From positions 62,001-126,000 of the forward strand of contig CALULO010000005.1 in assembly GCA_944321515.1 (NCBI GenBank): a stretch of 64,000 nucleotides of DNA, read 5' to 3'. The notes under the pieces are model-generated. The model was given only the letters and a program-made list of their open reading frames with translations. It was not told where the DNA came from and did no database searches. The translations under genes and the position numbers were made by a program. This DNA comes from an uncultured Atopobiaceae bacterium. Its GTDB lineage: Bacteria > Actinomycetota > Coriobacteriia > Coriobacteriales > Atopobiaceae. This document shows positions 20,187 to 29,605 of the stretch, piece by piece (position 1 is the first letter of the stretch; each line of letters begins with the position of its first letter).

Positions 20187-20342
20187 GTGGTGGTTCCCCG
20201 TCAGTCTGGTGGAAGGTTCGCGTTGCGAGGTCGCAAGGGGCGCGGATTTGCTCACCGTCTAGGATAGCCGATGCACCGGACGGATTTGACGGGCGCACGG
20301 GCGACGCGAGCTGGGCGTCTCCAAGAATGCGCAGGTCAGCTG

Positions 20343-20371
20343 GGCGAGAAAATCCACGGGTCCTTCTCGCC
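20343..20371. repeat. Octamer pair in opposite orientation upstream of dnaE
   Basis: GGCGAGAA at 20343 and TTCTCGCC at 20364 face each other 13 bp apart, and another TTCTCGCC lies at 20713. They belong to the dispersed octamer family and sit outside any gene, between dnaE and module B. Confidence 0.6.
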
Positions 20372-20473
20372 GGGGCGCGGTGGGCCGGGGCAGAGGCGGT
20401 GGGCTGGGGCGCTGGAGCGGCCCCGCAGGGCGGCGCCGTGGGGCGACTCCGCGAGCGCAGGAGGTGGCTCTTT

Positions 20474-20646
20474 GTAGGAACCAAACGACACTTTGTCCCG
20501 TGAAACTGACGTCTGGCTCCTACAAACCTGAACCGTAGGAACCAGACGTCAGATTTAGCCGCCAAACCGTCGCCTAGCTCCTACAGAAAAGGACCCGTAG
20601 GAAGCAGACGACACCTTCGGTCCCGAAAATGACGCCTAGCTCCTAC
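20474..20646. repeat. Module B, left trio of 50-nt palindromes
   Basis: Three units of exactly 50 nt occupy 20474-20523, 20535-20584 and 20597-20646, a period of 61-62 nt. Each begins GTAGGAACCARACG or GTAGGAAGCAGACG and ends with the inverse (…CTCCTAC), so each forms a 16-17-bp hairpin around a variable centre. The same 50-nt unit recurs on the other side of the gene. These are not CRISPR repeats: the repeats are themselves the palindromes and there are no constant-length unique spacers beyond 11-12 nt. Confidence 0.88.
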
Positions 20647-20995
20647 AGAGCCACCTCCGGCGTTGCGACGCAGAAGCCAGCCGGGCCAGTCGGCGGCCTG
20701 GGGGGCCGCGTTCTTCTCGCCCGCTGCCGCTCGTCCGGAAAACCCGACCGCTGGTGAATCTTCCGCGAATCTGACGGTGGTAGTCCCGGGGCAGCAATCT
20801 AGGCACCAAGCTGCGTAAACGCGTGCAATCGCAAAGGATTTCGCATAAACAACTGCACTGGGGCGTCGTTTCCCAGCAACGCTGGAGGCCACAGCGGAGA
20901 AGAATCCCCCATCGCGGAGGGCGCATGTGAAAGGCGCATGTGGGGGACGCTCGTGGAGGACACGTACGGGGCGTACAGGGGCGCACGGAGGAAGC

Positions 20996-22048
20996 ATGAG
21001 CCACGTCGTCGACCAGGAAATCGCGGGGATGCTCGCCCGCTCGGAGGAGGCTGGGAGCTGTCTCGTCCTGCCGGGTGACGCACCGGAGAGGCTGCGGCGC
21101 GCGATGCAGCGACGCGTCGCCGCAGGCGAGGTGGTCTCGCCGACGCGCGGGCTCTTTGCCCGGTCGGAGCTGTGGGACGCCAGCAGGATCGACCAGCGGA
21201 CCCTGCTCGTGGCGCGCGGGCTGCAGGAGCTCCACCCGAGCTGGGTGTTCTGCGGGCCGACCGCGGCGGTCGCGTACGGGGTGGACGTCTCGTGGTCGCT
21301 GCAGGAGCGGGTGCACGTGGCCACGACTCGCTCGGGGTACCGTTCGGGCGGGAGGCTCGTTGAGCGCCACGCCATCCTGTCCGACGACGCATCGGACGGG
21401 GACGTCGAGGTGGCGGGCGGCCTGCGCGTGACGCCTCCGGACAGGACGGTCTACGACTGCCTGCGTCAGACGGACTTCGCACGGGGCCTCGGCATCGCCG
21501 ACTCGGCGCTCCGGCAGGGCGTGACAAGCCTGGAGGGCGTCGCCGACCTCGCGGGCTCGGCACGACGCGACCCGCACGGCCGGACGCAGGCGCTCGGAAT
21601 TCTTGCCTGGGCCGACCCGCGCAGCGAGAACGGGGGCGAGTCCATCGCACGGGCCCGCATGCTACAGCTTGGCTACGCCCGTCCAGAGCTGCAGGTTGAG
21701 GTGCCGCGGCCGGGCGGCGGCGCGCCCTATCGGGCGGACTTCGGGTGGGTCCGCACGGACGGGCGGGTCATCCTCGGCGAGCTTGACGGGACGGACAAGT
21801 ACGTGTCCAGCCGGATGACGCGGGGGCGGTCACTCGAGGAGGTGCTCTCCGATGAGGGGATCCGGGGCTCGCGCATCACGCTCTACGACGTCTCCGTCCT
21901 CCGATTCCGCTTCGAGCTCACCAGCAGCCCTCAGCGCCTATCGAGGCTGCTGGATGACTACGGCGTGCCGCGAAGGGGCTCGGCGCTGGCCCAGCCGGAG
22001 GGGACGCACGTGCTGCCCGACTGGGAGTCCCTGCGCCGGGGCACGTAG
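20996..22048 (+). CDS. Module B protein: AbiEi-like N-terminus with DUF559-like nuclease core
   Basis: 350 residues from ATG 20996 with GGAGGA at the right distance. The N-terminal part (EIAGMLARSEEAG, then RRVAAGEVVSPTRGLFARS) looks like the winged-helix AbiEi-type antitoxin domain; the middle (HVATTRSGYR, VAGGLRVTPPDRTVYDCL) is the following AbiEi region. The C-terminal part has GGESIARARMLQLGY (about residue 213), YRADFGW (about 245) and ILGELDGTDKY (about 260), which fits the E...D...ExDG pattern of DUF559/Vsr-like PD-(D/E)XK folds. No AbiEii-type nucleotidyltransferase toxin gene is adjacent, so a classical type IV toxin-antitoxin pair is not seen. The TAG stop lies inside the first right-hand half-repeat. 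Confidence 0.75.
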   Translation: MSHVVDQEIAGMLARSEEAGSCLVLPGDAPERLRRAMQRRVAAGEVVSPTRGLFARSELWDASRIDQRTLLVARGLQELHPSWVFCGPTAAVAYGVDVSWSLQERVHVATTRSGYRSGGRLVERHAILSDDASDGDVEVAGGLRVTPPDRTVYDCLRQTDFARGLGIADSALRQGVTSLEGVADLAGSARRDPHGRTQALGILAWADPRSENGGESIARARMLQLGYARPELQVEVPRPGGGAPYRADFGWVRTDGRVILGELDGTDKYVSSRMTRGRSLEEVLSDEGIRGSRITLYDVSVLRFRFELTSSPQRLSRLLDDYGVPRRGSALAQPEGTHVLPDWESLRRGT

Positions 22049-22286
22049 GGACCGGATGACGTTCTTCTCGCCGGGGCGTGTGGGGACGGGGCGACGTTTT
22101 TCTCACCGGAACGTGTGGGAACCAGACGACGTTCTTCTCACCGAAAGTGTCGTTTGGCTCCCACAAGCCGCATGCGTAGGAACCAAGCGACATTTTCAGG
22201 GGTAGAAGTGTCGTCTGGTTCCTACGGAACGGCAACGTAGGAACCAGACGACGATTTGGAACGTAAAAGTGTCGCCTAGCTCCTAC
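22045..22286. repeat. Module B, right half-units and trio of 50-nt palindromes
   Basis: Two half-units (from 22045 and 22080, 35 nt apart) are followed by full 50-nt palindromes at 22115-22164, 22176-22225 and 22237-22286. The first of these begins GTGGGA and ends TCCCAC whereas the others read GTAGGA and TCCTAC, a paired change on both arms that preserves the stem. The half-units end in TTCTTCTCGCC or TTTTTCTCACC, linking this family to the dispersed octamer. Confidence 0.88.
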
Positions 22287-22411
22287 GAGGGACCGGTGAT
22301 GGACGGGGCAGGAGGCTGGACGCCTCGGGCCTCAGCACCTCGGGCCCAGCAGCCCGGACCCCAGCAGCCCGGGCCCAGGGTGCCAGGACCTCGGCGACAA
22401 GGCCCAGGCGC

Positions 22412-25400
22412 CTAGGCGCCGCTGGCGTCGAAGCCGTAGCGAGCCACGAGGGGCTCGCCGGGGGCGGAGGGGTCGTCGCGCTCAACGCAGACGAAGGCGC
22501 AGCTCACGTGCTCGAGTCCCCCGGCGAGAAGGACGCTGGCGTAGAACTCCGCCTGCATGGCGTGGCGCGCGCGGACCTCCTCGGGAGAGAGGCCGGCGTC
22601 GCCCGTCTTGTAGTCGACCACGAGCGCGCGGCGCCCGCCCTCGTCCGTGCAGAGCAGGTCGATCGCGCCCTCGAGGTAGTCGCCGTAGGGCGAGTTCACC
22701 TGCTGGAAGAAGGGCACCTCGGCGCGCACGCGCGGCCAGGAGAGCGCCTCGGCCCGCAGGGACGAGCCCTCCCAGCGCGCAAGCGCCGCGCGCAGGCGAC
22801 CCTCCGCGCGAGCCGAGAGGTTCCAGCGGCGCGCCTGGGCGGCCACGCGCGCCTCGCCGACGGGACGGCCGGACTCGACCATGGCCTGCGCGAGCTCGTG
22901 GAAGGCGGACCCCAGGTTGGTGGCGCGGTCGGTGTCGGCGGTGGCGGGGGCGCCCGCGGCCTCGGCGTCGCGCTCGGCTCGCGTGGGAGTGGCGGGGCGG
23001 GCGCCGGGCGCCCCGCCCTGCTCGGCGAGAAGGGCGTGCACGCTCGTGTAGCTGAAGACGCCCTCCCGGGCGCGCCAGGTGCCGTGCTCGACGGGGGTGT
23101 CGGGCTCCAGCTCGTAGAGGCCGAAGGGGGCCGGCTCGGGCGGGACTCCCGGCGCTGGCTGGGGCCCTGGGGCGAGCGGCGCCACTGGGTCGGGCGTCAC
23201 AGCCGAGTCGGGCGTCGCAGCCGAGGCAGCTCCCGCCGAGGCCACGCGCTCCCCCGCCCCGACGCCTGCAACGGCGCCCTCGGGCCCGGCGTCCTTCTCG
23301 CCGACGCCCCAACGGACGAGCTCGGCCGGGTCGGCCGGGACGGGCCCGTCGAAGCTCGGCATCGTGCCGCCAGAGTCGGCCACCACGCCGCCGTCGCCAT
23401 CCGCGGCCACGCTCACGCAGCGCAGGCGCGCCGGGGCGCTGCCGCCGTAGTCGAGCGCGCGGCATCCGGCGGCGCACCCGGAGGCGCCGAGCGCGTCGAG
23501 CGTGGCTGCGGCAAGCTCGAAGTACGGGCCCTCCTTGCCGGAGGCGGCCGCCACGCCGAGCACGAGCGCCTCGCGGGCGCGCGTGAGGGCCACGTAGAGC
23601 AGGCGCGAGCGCTCGGCGGCCTCGGCCTCCTCGTCGGCGGCTCGTAGGGCCAGGTAGCGGGCCGAGAGCGGCGGGACGGCGGCGCGGTCGGCACTCGGCT
23701 CGAGCTCCTCGGGGTCCACCGCGGCGAGCCACTTGGAAAGGTCCTTCTCGGCAGGTCGGAGCACGAACTCGCGACCGCCGTCCGGGGCCGGCCCCACCGC
23801 GAGGGCGCCGTCGCCTCGCCGGTCGCCCCAGCACTCGGCCACGGCGCAGACGCCGAACTCGAGCCCCTTAGAGGCGTGAATCGTCATGACGCGCACCGTG
23901 CCCGAGCCTGCCCCGGCGTCCCCGCCCGCGAGCGAGGCCGGCGGCACCTTGGCCGCCGCGAGCCAGGCGTCGAACTCGAAGGCCGCGCGGGCCGCCCCGA
24001 GGCCGAGCTCGGAGGTGAGGTCGCGCACGTAGCGCACCGCGGCGAGCACGTTGGCCGCTCGCGCCAGGCCCTCCGCGCCGCCCGCCTCGAGCCTGGCGAG
24101 CCAGCCGGAGTCGCGCACGGCGCGCTCCACCACGTCGGCCACCGGGCGCGTCCGCACGTCGGCGAGGGCGCGCGCCATGACCTCGTGGGCGCGCGCGAGC
24201 CGCGCCGAGGGCTCACGGCCGCCGTAGAACTCCATCGTCTCCAGCCCGCGGTCGATCCCGCGCTTGGTGGGGGCATCGAGCTTGTCCTGCAGGCGCGTGC
24301 CGAGCTCGCAGAAGTCGTTGGCGTCCAGGCCGAACATCTCGCTCGCCAGCAGCGGGAAGAGCCCAGACTGCGTGTCAGCGGGGTTCGCCAGCGCGTGCAG
24401 CAGGGCGCGGACCACCTTGACCTCGTCAGTGCCGGTGAAGGTCGAGCCGCCCGTGACCACGCACTCCATCCCGCGGGCGCGGATGGCGTCTATGTAGAGG
24501 TCGGCGTGCGTGGTCACGCCGAGCAGGAGCGCCATGTCGCCGGGGCGCTCGCCGGCGTCGCGGTAGCGCGCGAGGACGTCGGCCAGCTGGGCGGCCATCG
24601 TGGCCACCTGCTGGCGGCTCGGCCTGCCCATGCGGCCCGGCCCCGCGCAGACCTCGAGGTCAATGCGCGGCAGCTCACGGGCACGATAGCGGTCCTTGCG
24701 ACCGGGGTTGGCATCCAGGTGCATGAAGCCCGCCATGGTCCCGCGCGCCGGGCCGTCGCCGCCCGTGCAGACGCGCTCCACGAGGGCGAGCACGTCGGCG
24801 TGGCTGCGGTAGTTGACGTCCAGCCGCACGCGCTGGGCCTCGTCGACCCCCTCGCCTCGGCCCACGAAGACGCCCACGTCCGCGCCGCGGAATCGGTAGA
24901 TCGACTGCTGCGCGTCCCCGACGGTGCAGAGGTGGCGCGCCCCCGTGCCGGAGAGGAGCTCGATGAGCTCGAGCTGCATCTCGTCGGTATCCTGGAACTC
25001 GTCGACCATCACCAGGCGGAAGCGCCCGGCGTAGTCCCGACGGACGGCGGGGACGTCCCGCACGGCGAGGAGGGCCAGGCGGACGAGGTCGTCGTTGTCC
25101 AGGCAGCGCTCGGCGCGCTTGACCTCGTCGTAGCGGCGCGCCACGCGGCAGGCCAGCTCAAGCAGGGCGTCCGCGAGCGGCGCCACGCGGCAGAAGGCGA
25201 GCTCGGCGCGGGCGAGGGCGAGCGCCGACTTGGCGGCGGCCACGGCATCCTTGATCTTCCCGCGGGCCTGCGGCAGGCTCACCTCGGCAAGCGCGGCCGC
25301 GGCGGCGTCCGCCGTGCGCGCCGCGGGGTCGAGCGCCTCGAAGCCGCGCAGGGCCTCGAGCGCCGGCCCCACCTTCTGCGACGCGGCCGGCGTGAGCGGC

Positions 25401-26167
25401 AGGCAGGCAAGCTCCTCCACGCGCATGGCGAGCTCGTGGACCGCGCGGGCCGGGGCGTCGGCGGCACCCGCGGCGCACGCGAGCGCCCCCAGGCCGCCGG
25501 CGGCGGAGCGCCCCTCGGCCACGAGGCGTGCGACCACGCCCATGGCCCCGGTGTAGGAGCCCTGCGGCGTGCGGCCGCCGAGCTCGTACTCCGCGAGCAC
25601 CGGCGCGAAGGCCTCCTCGCGGCGGGCGGCGCGCATGACGTCGTCCATGGCACGGTCGAAGAGGGCCTGCTGGCGGGCGTCCGCCACCACCGAGAAGGAC
25701 GGGTCCAGCCCGAGGTCGAGCGCGTGGCGCGAGAGGATGCGCCGGCACATGGCGTGAATCGTGGAGATCCAGGCGTCGTCCACGGCGAGGGCCGCCTCGG
25801 CCATGCCGGCGCGGCGCAGCGTGGCGCGCACCCGCTCCTTGATCTCGCGCGCCGCGGCCTCGGTGAAGGTGATGACGAGCACCTGGTCGAGCCCGTCCAG
25901 GAAGGGCCGGCCGTCGGCGCCGGAGCCCGGCGAGAGCGCCCAGGCCACGCGCTGGGTGAGCGTGAAGGTCTTTCCGGACCCCGCGCCGGCCTCCACGAAG
26001 AGCGGCTCGTCGAGCGTGGTGGCTATCTTGAGCTGCCGCTCGTTGAGTCCGGAGAGGTCCACGGAGGGGGCGTCCCCCGCGCCCGAGCCGGCACCTGCCC
26101 AGCCCGCGGCGCGCACGTCCTTCTCGCCACCCGCCGCGCCCGCGGCGCGCACGTCCTTCTCGCTCAC
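22412..26167 (-). CDS. addA: AddA-type helicase-nuclease
   Basis: 1251 residues from GTG 26167, which overlaps the addB stop (GTGA). UvrD/RecB-type superfamily 1 helicase: AGAGSGKTFTLTQRV (Walker A), VDEFQDTDEMQLELI (Walker B), DAQQSIYRFRGADV, and MTIHASKGLEF. The C-terminal RecB-type nuclease domain has GSAFHELAQAM and ALVVDYKTGD, with the aspartate and lysine of the PD-(D/E)XK site. With AddB it resects double-strand ends. The N-terminal 35 residues and the region before the nuclease domain are low-complexity Ala/Gly/Pro sequences that contain octamer-encoded GEKD peptides (26121, 23295). Confidence 0.93.
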   Translation of the reverse strand: MSEKDVRAAGAAGGEKDVRAAGWAGAGSGAGDAPSVDLSGLNERQLKIATTLDEPLFVEAGAGSGKTFTLTQRVAWALSPGSGADGRPFLDGLDQVLVITFTEAAAREIKERVRATLRRAGMAEAALAVDDAWISTIHAMCRRILSRHALDLGLDPSFSVVADARQQALFDRAMDDVMRAARREEAFAPVLAEYELGGRTPQGSYTGAMGVVARLVAEGRSAAGGLGALACAAGAADAPARAVHELAMRVEELACLPLTPAASQKVGPALEALRGFEALDPAARTADAAAAALAEVSLPQARGKIKDAVAAAKSALALARAELAFCRVAPLADALLELACRVARRYDEVKRAERCLDNDDLVRLALLAVRDVPAVRRDYAGRFRLVMVDEFQDTDEMQLELIELLSGTGARHLCTVGDAQQSIYRFRGADVGVFVGRGEGVDEAQRVRLDVNYRSHADVLALVERVCTGGDGPARGTMAGFMHLDANPGRKDRYRARELPRIDLEVCAGPGRMGRPSRQQVATMAAQLADVLARYRDAGERPGDMALLLGVTTHADLYIDAIRARGMECVVTGGSTFTGTDEVKVVRALLHALANPADTQSGLFPLLASEMFGLDANDFCELGTRLQDKLDAPTKRGIDRGLETMEFYGGREPSARLARAHEVMARALADVRTRPVADVVERAVRDSGWLARLEAGGAEGLARAANVLAAVRYVRDLTSELGLGAARAAFEFDAWLAAAKVPPASLAGGDAGAGSGTVRVMTIHASKGLEFGVCAVAECWGDRRGDGALAVGPAPDGGREFVLRPAEKDLSKWLAAVDPEELEPSADRAAVPPLSARYLALRAADEEAEAAERSRLLYVALTRAREALVLGVAAASGKEGPYFELAAATLDALGASGCAAGCRALDYGGSAPARLRCVSVAADGDGGVVADSGGTMPSFDGPVPADPAELVRWGVGEKDAGPEGAVAGVGAGERVASAGAASAATPDSAVTPDPVAPLAPGPQPAPGVPPEPAPFGLYELEPDTPVEHGTWRAREGVFSYTSVHALLAEQGGAPGARPATPTRAERDAEAAGAPATADTDRATNLGSAFHELAQAMVESGRPVGEARVAAQARRWNLSARAEGRLRAALARWEGSSLRAEALSWPRVRAEVPFFQQVNSPYGDYLEGAIDLLCTDEGGRRALVVDYKTGDAGLSPEEVRARHAMQAEFYASVLLAGGLEHVSCAFVCVERDDPSAPGEPLVARYGFDASGA

Positions 26168-29100
26168 TTGCGCAGCCTCCTCTCGCAGTTCAGAACCGGG
26201 CAGAACAGGCACGCGTCGGCGTCGACCGGCGCGGCCTCGATGTCCCCCGCGAGCAGCCGGTCGATCCGTGCCGCGATGGCCTCCTCGCAGGCGTCGAGCA
26301 GGGCCTCCATGCCGCCCTGGCCCTCCCGGCCGAAGGCGCACGCGCGCGGCACGCAGACGCGGGTGGAGCGCTGCGAGGTGAGCGCGTGGGCGCCGAAGAC
26401 GTTGTCGGCCACGTTCTCATCCACCGCACCGGCGATGGCGTGGCCGCCCTTGGTGCAGAGGTACACGGCCGCGCGAACCGTGAGGTCCGGGAAGGCCCGG
26501 CGCGCCACCTGCCCGTAGATGAGCGACTGCACGCGCCGCGGCAGGCTGAAGCCCTCGGCCGGCGCGCCTCCCTTGCCGAAGGCGTCGTACTCCGCGGCGA
26601 AGCCGGCGTCGGCCTTGTGCTTGTAGTCGATCACCACGGCCTGCCCGTGCGCGTCCACGTCAACGCGGTCCACGGTGCCCGTGAGGCGCACGCCCGCGTA
26701 GGTCACCTCGTCCCCGCCGCGGCCGAACCCCCACTCGAAGAAGCGCGGCTCGAAGCCAGCGAACGCCCCGGCCTCGTAGTCCAGGAGCGTGGAGAGGTCG
26801 TGCCGGAGCCGCTCGAGCTGGCCGGTCTCCTGGACGCTGTGCGGCACGAGGGCCTGCGGCAGCGGGCGCCGCCCGGCCACCAGCTGGTACTGGTGCGAGA
26901 GGTGCTGGGAGAACTCCTCCCCCAGGATCTGGCGCGCCTCCTCGAGCGCCGCCGGCTCGTCTGCGGCAGACCCCGCCAGGCGCGACGTTGGCTCCGACTG
27001 GGCGCGGGAGGCGAGCTCGTCCACGAGGGCACGGTACTCCAGGTCCTCCAGGGCTCGCGGCCTCGAGGCGCGCATGTCGGCGAGCTCGTGGGTCCCCGCC
27101 GCGCGCTCGACGGCGCGGGCCAGCAGCTCGCGGTGCGTGAGCTCGAGCACGCGGTGGGCGAAGGTGCCCATCTCGGCGCCGGTGAACCCCGCGTCGGCGT
27201 CGCGCAGGCGCAGGCGGCGCAGGCTGAACCACTTGTAGGGGCACTCGAGGTAGGTCTCTATCTGGGAGGCGGAGAGCACGGGGCACGCGTCCTCGGCGGC
27301 CACGCCCTCCGGCGGCGGCGAGACGCAGGCGCGCTCCTCGGCGCCGATCCTCCCGGCCGGAGCGGGGCGCTCGGTGGCCTCGAGGCGCGGGGCGCGGCCG
27401 GCGGCCGAGGCGTTCTCTCGCACGGGCGTCTCCGAGCGCGAGCGCACGGCCCCTCCGAGCCCCTCGGCAAGCTCCTCCGGGCCGGCCGAGGCGTCAATTC
27501 CGTAGCAGGCCAGCAGCTCGGTGAGCATCACCGAGGGGTAGCACTCCTTGCCGTCGGCCCCGAAGAGCGGCCGCTCGGCGAGAAGAACCTCCCGCGGCAC
27601 GCGCACGAGCGCGGCGAAGCGCGCCCGCTCGGCCTCCATCGGGCGCGGGGCCCCCTCCACGCCGTAGGCCGCAAGCAGGGCCGAGCGGACGTCGTCGGCC
27701 GCGGGCACGGCCGACTCCGTGGAGCTCTGGCCGAGCAGCACGAGCGCGTCGGCGGACTCCGGTGCGCGACGGGCGGCCGAGCGCACGTCCGTGACGAGGA
27801 CCGCCGTCGCGGAGCCCGCGACGGCACGCTCGACCCTGAGGGAGCAGGCGACGCGCTCGAGCGACGCGGCGGCGAGCTCCACGAGCTCGGAGAGCGTCAC
27901 GTGGCCGGGGACCTCCGGGTCCGCGCTGACCCCGAGCTCCTTCAGGGCGCGGGCGACGTCGAGCACCGCGGTGAGCGCGGGGACCGCCTCGGCCGCGCCG
28001 GAGGCGACGGCCCCCTCCCCCTGCACATAGGGCGCGAGCAGCTTGGAGGCGGCCGACCCAAGGCGGCCGCGCAGGAGCTCGCGGACGGCGGCGGCCGTCT
28101 CCGGCGAGGTCTCCCGCTCCGAGGAGAGCTGGTCGAGCAGGGCCTGCGGGGTGAGCAGGCGGTTGGCCCGCCACTGCGCGTCAAGCCTGCGGGCTCGGGA
28201 GGCCCTGACGTGGGAGACGTCGCTGACGAGGTAGTCCGAGAGCTCGCGCGGCGGCCACCAGGACATGTCCCGGAGCTCCACGCGCACGGTGCCGGCGCGC
28301 GGGGCGCCCGGGACCGGCACGGGCGCCGGCCAGGTACGGGCGAGGTCCGTCAGGCGCGCGACCGCTCGGGCGAGCTCGAGGAAGGCACGTCCCGCCTCAA
28401 GCCGGGGCATGGGTACGCTGAGCTGGGCGCGCGCCGTGAGGCCGCGCGCCGCGAGACGCGGCGCGAGCTCGCGCCAGGCGGAGCGGGCGTCCGGCGCGGC
28501 TATGACGACCTCTCGGGCACCGGTCGCGGAGAGCGCCGCGACCTCGTGGGCCACGAGCTCGGCGCGGGCGGAGGGGCCGGCGGGCAGGAGCAGGCGCACG
28601 GCGCCACCGGAGGCCACCGTGGGCGTGCCGCGGAAGAGGGCCGCGGAGAGCGAGACGAGCTCGGAGGCGCGGCCCGTGGCGACGGAGGCGCCGGCGGGGT
28701 CACCGGCCGCGGCGTCGCCCGGGCACGCGGGCGGCGCGTCCTTCTCGCCAACCCGGACGCCACGCGCGCCCGCGAGCGCCACGAGCTCGGCGAGCGCGCT
28801 CTCTGCCTGCGCGGCGGCAGGCCCCGCGTCCGCCGGGGCAACGACGGTGACCTCGTGCGTCGCGGCGAGCCCGCAGACGAGCTCCCGCTCCGGGCGACGA
28901 AGCTCCGTGACGCCCGCAAGCACGAGCGGCGGGACCGCGGCGCAGGCGGCGTCGAGGGCGGCGGGCAGCGACGCCATGGCCTCGCAGGGCTCCACGAGGC
29001 CGCGCTCGGCGAGCTCGGCGGCGTAGTCCCCGAGCAGCGCCACCACGGCGGCCTCCGCCTCCGTGACGCCCTCCGGCGCCGGGACCCCGACGAGCCACGG

Positions 29101-29472
29101 GAGGCCGCGGCGCGCCAGGTCGGCGAGGAGCGCCGCGGTGCCGGGGGTGTCCGCCACCGGCGCTCCCGGGCGCGCGGCGGCGCGGGCGAGCACGCGGGCG
29201 GCCAGGACGTCGCGCGCGGTGTCGCCCACGAGACGGCGGCCATCCCCCCAGACGCCCCAGCGCTCCTCGGCCCAGGCGGCGGGGGTGCTCACGGTGACGC
29301 CGAGCGAGAGCCCCCCGGCCGCGGCAAGCTCGCGCTGGGCGTCGAGCGCCTGGGCAAACGACGGCACGAGCAGCACGGCGCGCCCAACGTCCCGCAGCGC
29401 GGCGCGCAGCAGGCGCAGGGTGTCCGGCCCGACGAGGCGATCGTCGGCGCATCTCAGCAGGTTCAGGGGCAT
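26164..29472 (-). CDS. addB: AddB-type exonuclease subunit
   Basis: 1102 residues from ATG 29472. The helicase-like N-terminus is poorly conserved, as usual for AddB. The C-terminal nuclease region is clear: SQIETYLECPYKWFSLRRL, GTFAHRVLELTHRE, AVVIDYKHKADAGF (Asp and Lys of the active site), QSLIYGQVARRAF, and DACLFCPVLNCERRL. The cysteine before YKWF and the three C-terminal cysteines are in the places that ligate the 4Fe-4S cluster of AddB proteins. Low-complexity linker around residues 690-770 separates helicase-like and nuclease parts. Its GTGA overlap with addA implies coupled translation. Confidence 0.9.
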   Translation of the reverse strand: MPLNLLRCADDRLVGPDTLRLLRAALRDVGRAVLLVPSFAQALDAQRELAAAGGLSLGVTVSTPAAWAEERWGVWGDGRRLVGDTARDVLAARVLARAAARPGAPVADTPGTAALLADLARRGLPWLVGVPAPEGVTEAEAAVVALLGDYAAELAERGLVEPCEAMASLPAALDAACAAVPPLVLAGVTELRRPERELVCGLAATHEVTVVAPADAGPAAAQAESALAELVALAGARGVRVGEKDAPPACPGDAAAGDPAGASVATGRASELVSLSAALFRGTPTVASGGAVRLLLPAGPSARAELVAHEVAALSATGAREVVIAAPDARSAWRELAPRLAARGLTARAQLSVPMPRLEAGRAFLELARAVARLTDLARTWPAPVPVPGAPRAGTVRVELRDMSWWPPRELSDYLVSDVSHVRASRARRLDAQWRANRLLTPQALLDQLSSERETSPETAAAVRELLRGRLGSAASKLLAPYVQGEGAVASGAAEAVPALTAVLDVARALKELGVSADPEVPGHVTLSELVELAAASLERVACSLRVERAVAGSATAVLVTDVRSAARRAPESADALVLLGQSSTESAVPAADDVRSALLAAYGVEGAPRPMEAERARFAALVRVPREVLLAERPLFGADGKECYPSVMLTELLACYGIDASAGPEELAEGLGGAVRSRSETPVRENASAAGRAPRLEATERPAPAGRIGAEERACVSPPPEGVAAEDACPVLSASQIETYLECPYKWFSLRRLRLRDADAGFTGAEMGTFAHRVLELTHRELLARAVERAAGTHELADMRASRPRALEDLEYRALVDELASRAQSEPTSRLAGSAADEPAALEEARQILGEEFSQHLSHQYQLVAGRRPLPQALVPHSVQETGQLERLRHDLSTLLDYEAGAFAGFEPRFFEWGFGRGGDEVTYAGVRLTGTVDRVDVDAHGQAVVIDYKHKADAGFAAEYDAFGKGGAPAEGFSLPRRVQSLIYGQVARRAFPDLTVRAAVYLCTKGGHAIAGAVDENVADNVFGAHALTSQRSTRVCVPRACAFGREGQGGMEALLDACEEAIAARIDRLLAGDIEAAPVDADACLFCPVLNCERRLRK

Positions 29473-29605
29473 GGGGTCCTCTCCGCTCGGGGCTTCCGGG
29501 GGCGGCCCTCCGGCCGCGCGTCCTTCTCGCTCAATCGTAGCGCACGGGCCGGACGACAACCCGGCCGGCACGCCGCCCGGTCGGCGGGAGTGCGCGCGGG
29601 CGGGC

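Noticed and set aside
16329..20267. Very long plus-strand open frame (over 1300 codons) opposite dnaE
   Set aside because: It is the antisense shadow of dnaE in G+C-rich DNA; His/Val/Leu-rich composition, no motif, no ribosome-binding site.
20996..22048. Complete type IV toxin-antitoxin pair
   Set aside because: Only the AbiEi-like part is seen; no AbiEii-type nucleotidyltransferase gene is adjacent.
20474..22286. CRISPR array
   Set aside because: Repeats are symmetric 50-nt palindromes with only 11-12 nt between them and a gene in the middle; no cas genes in the window.
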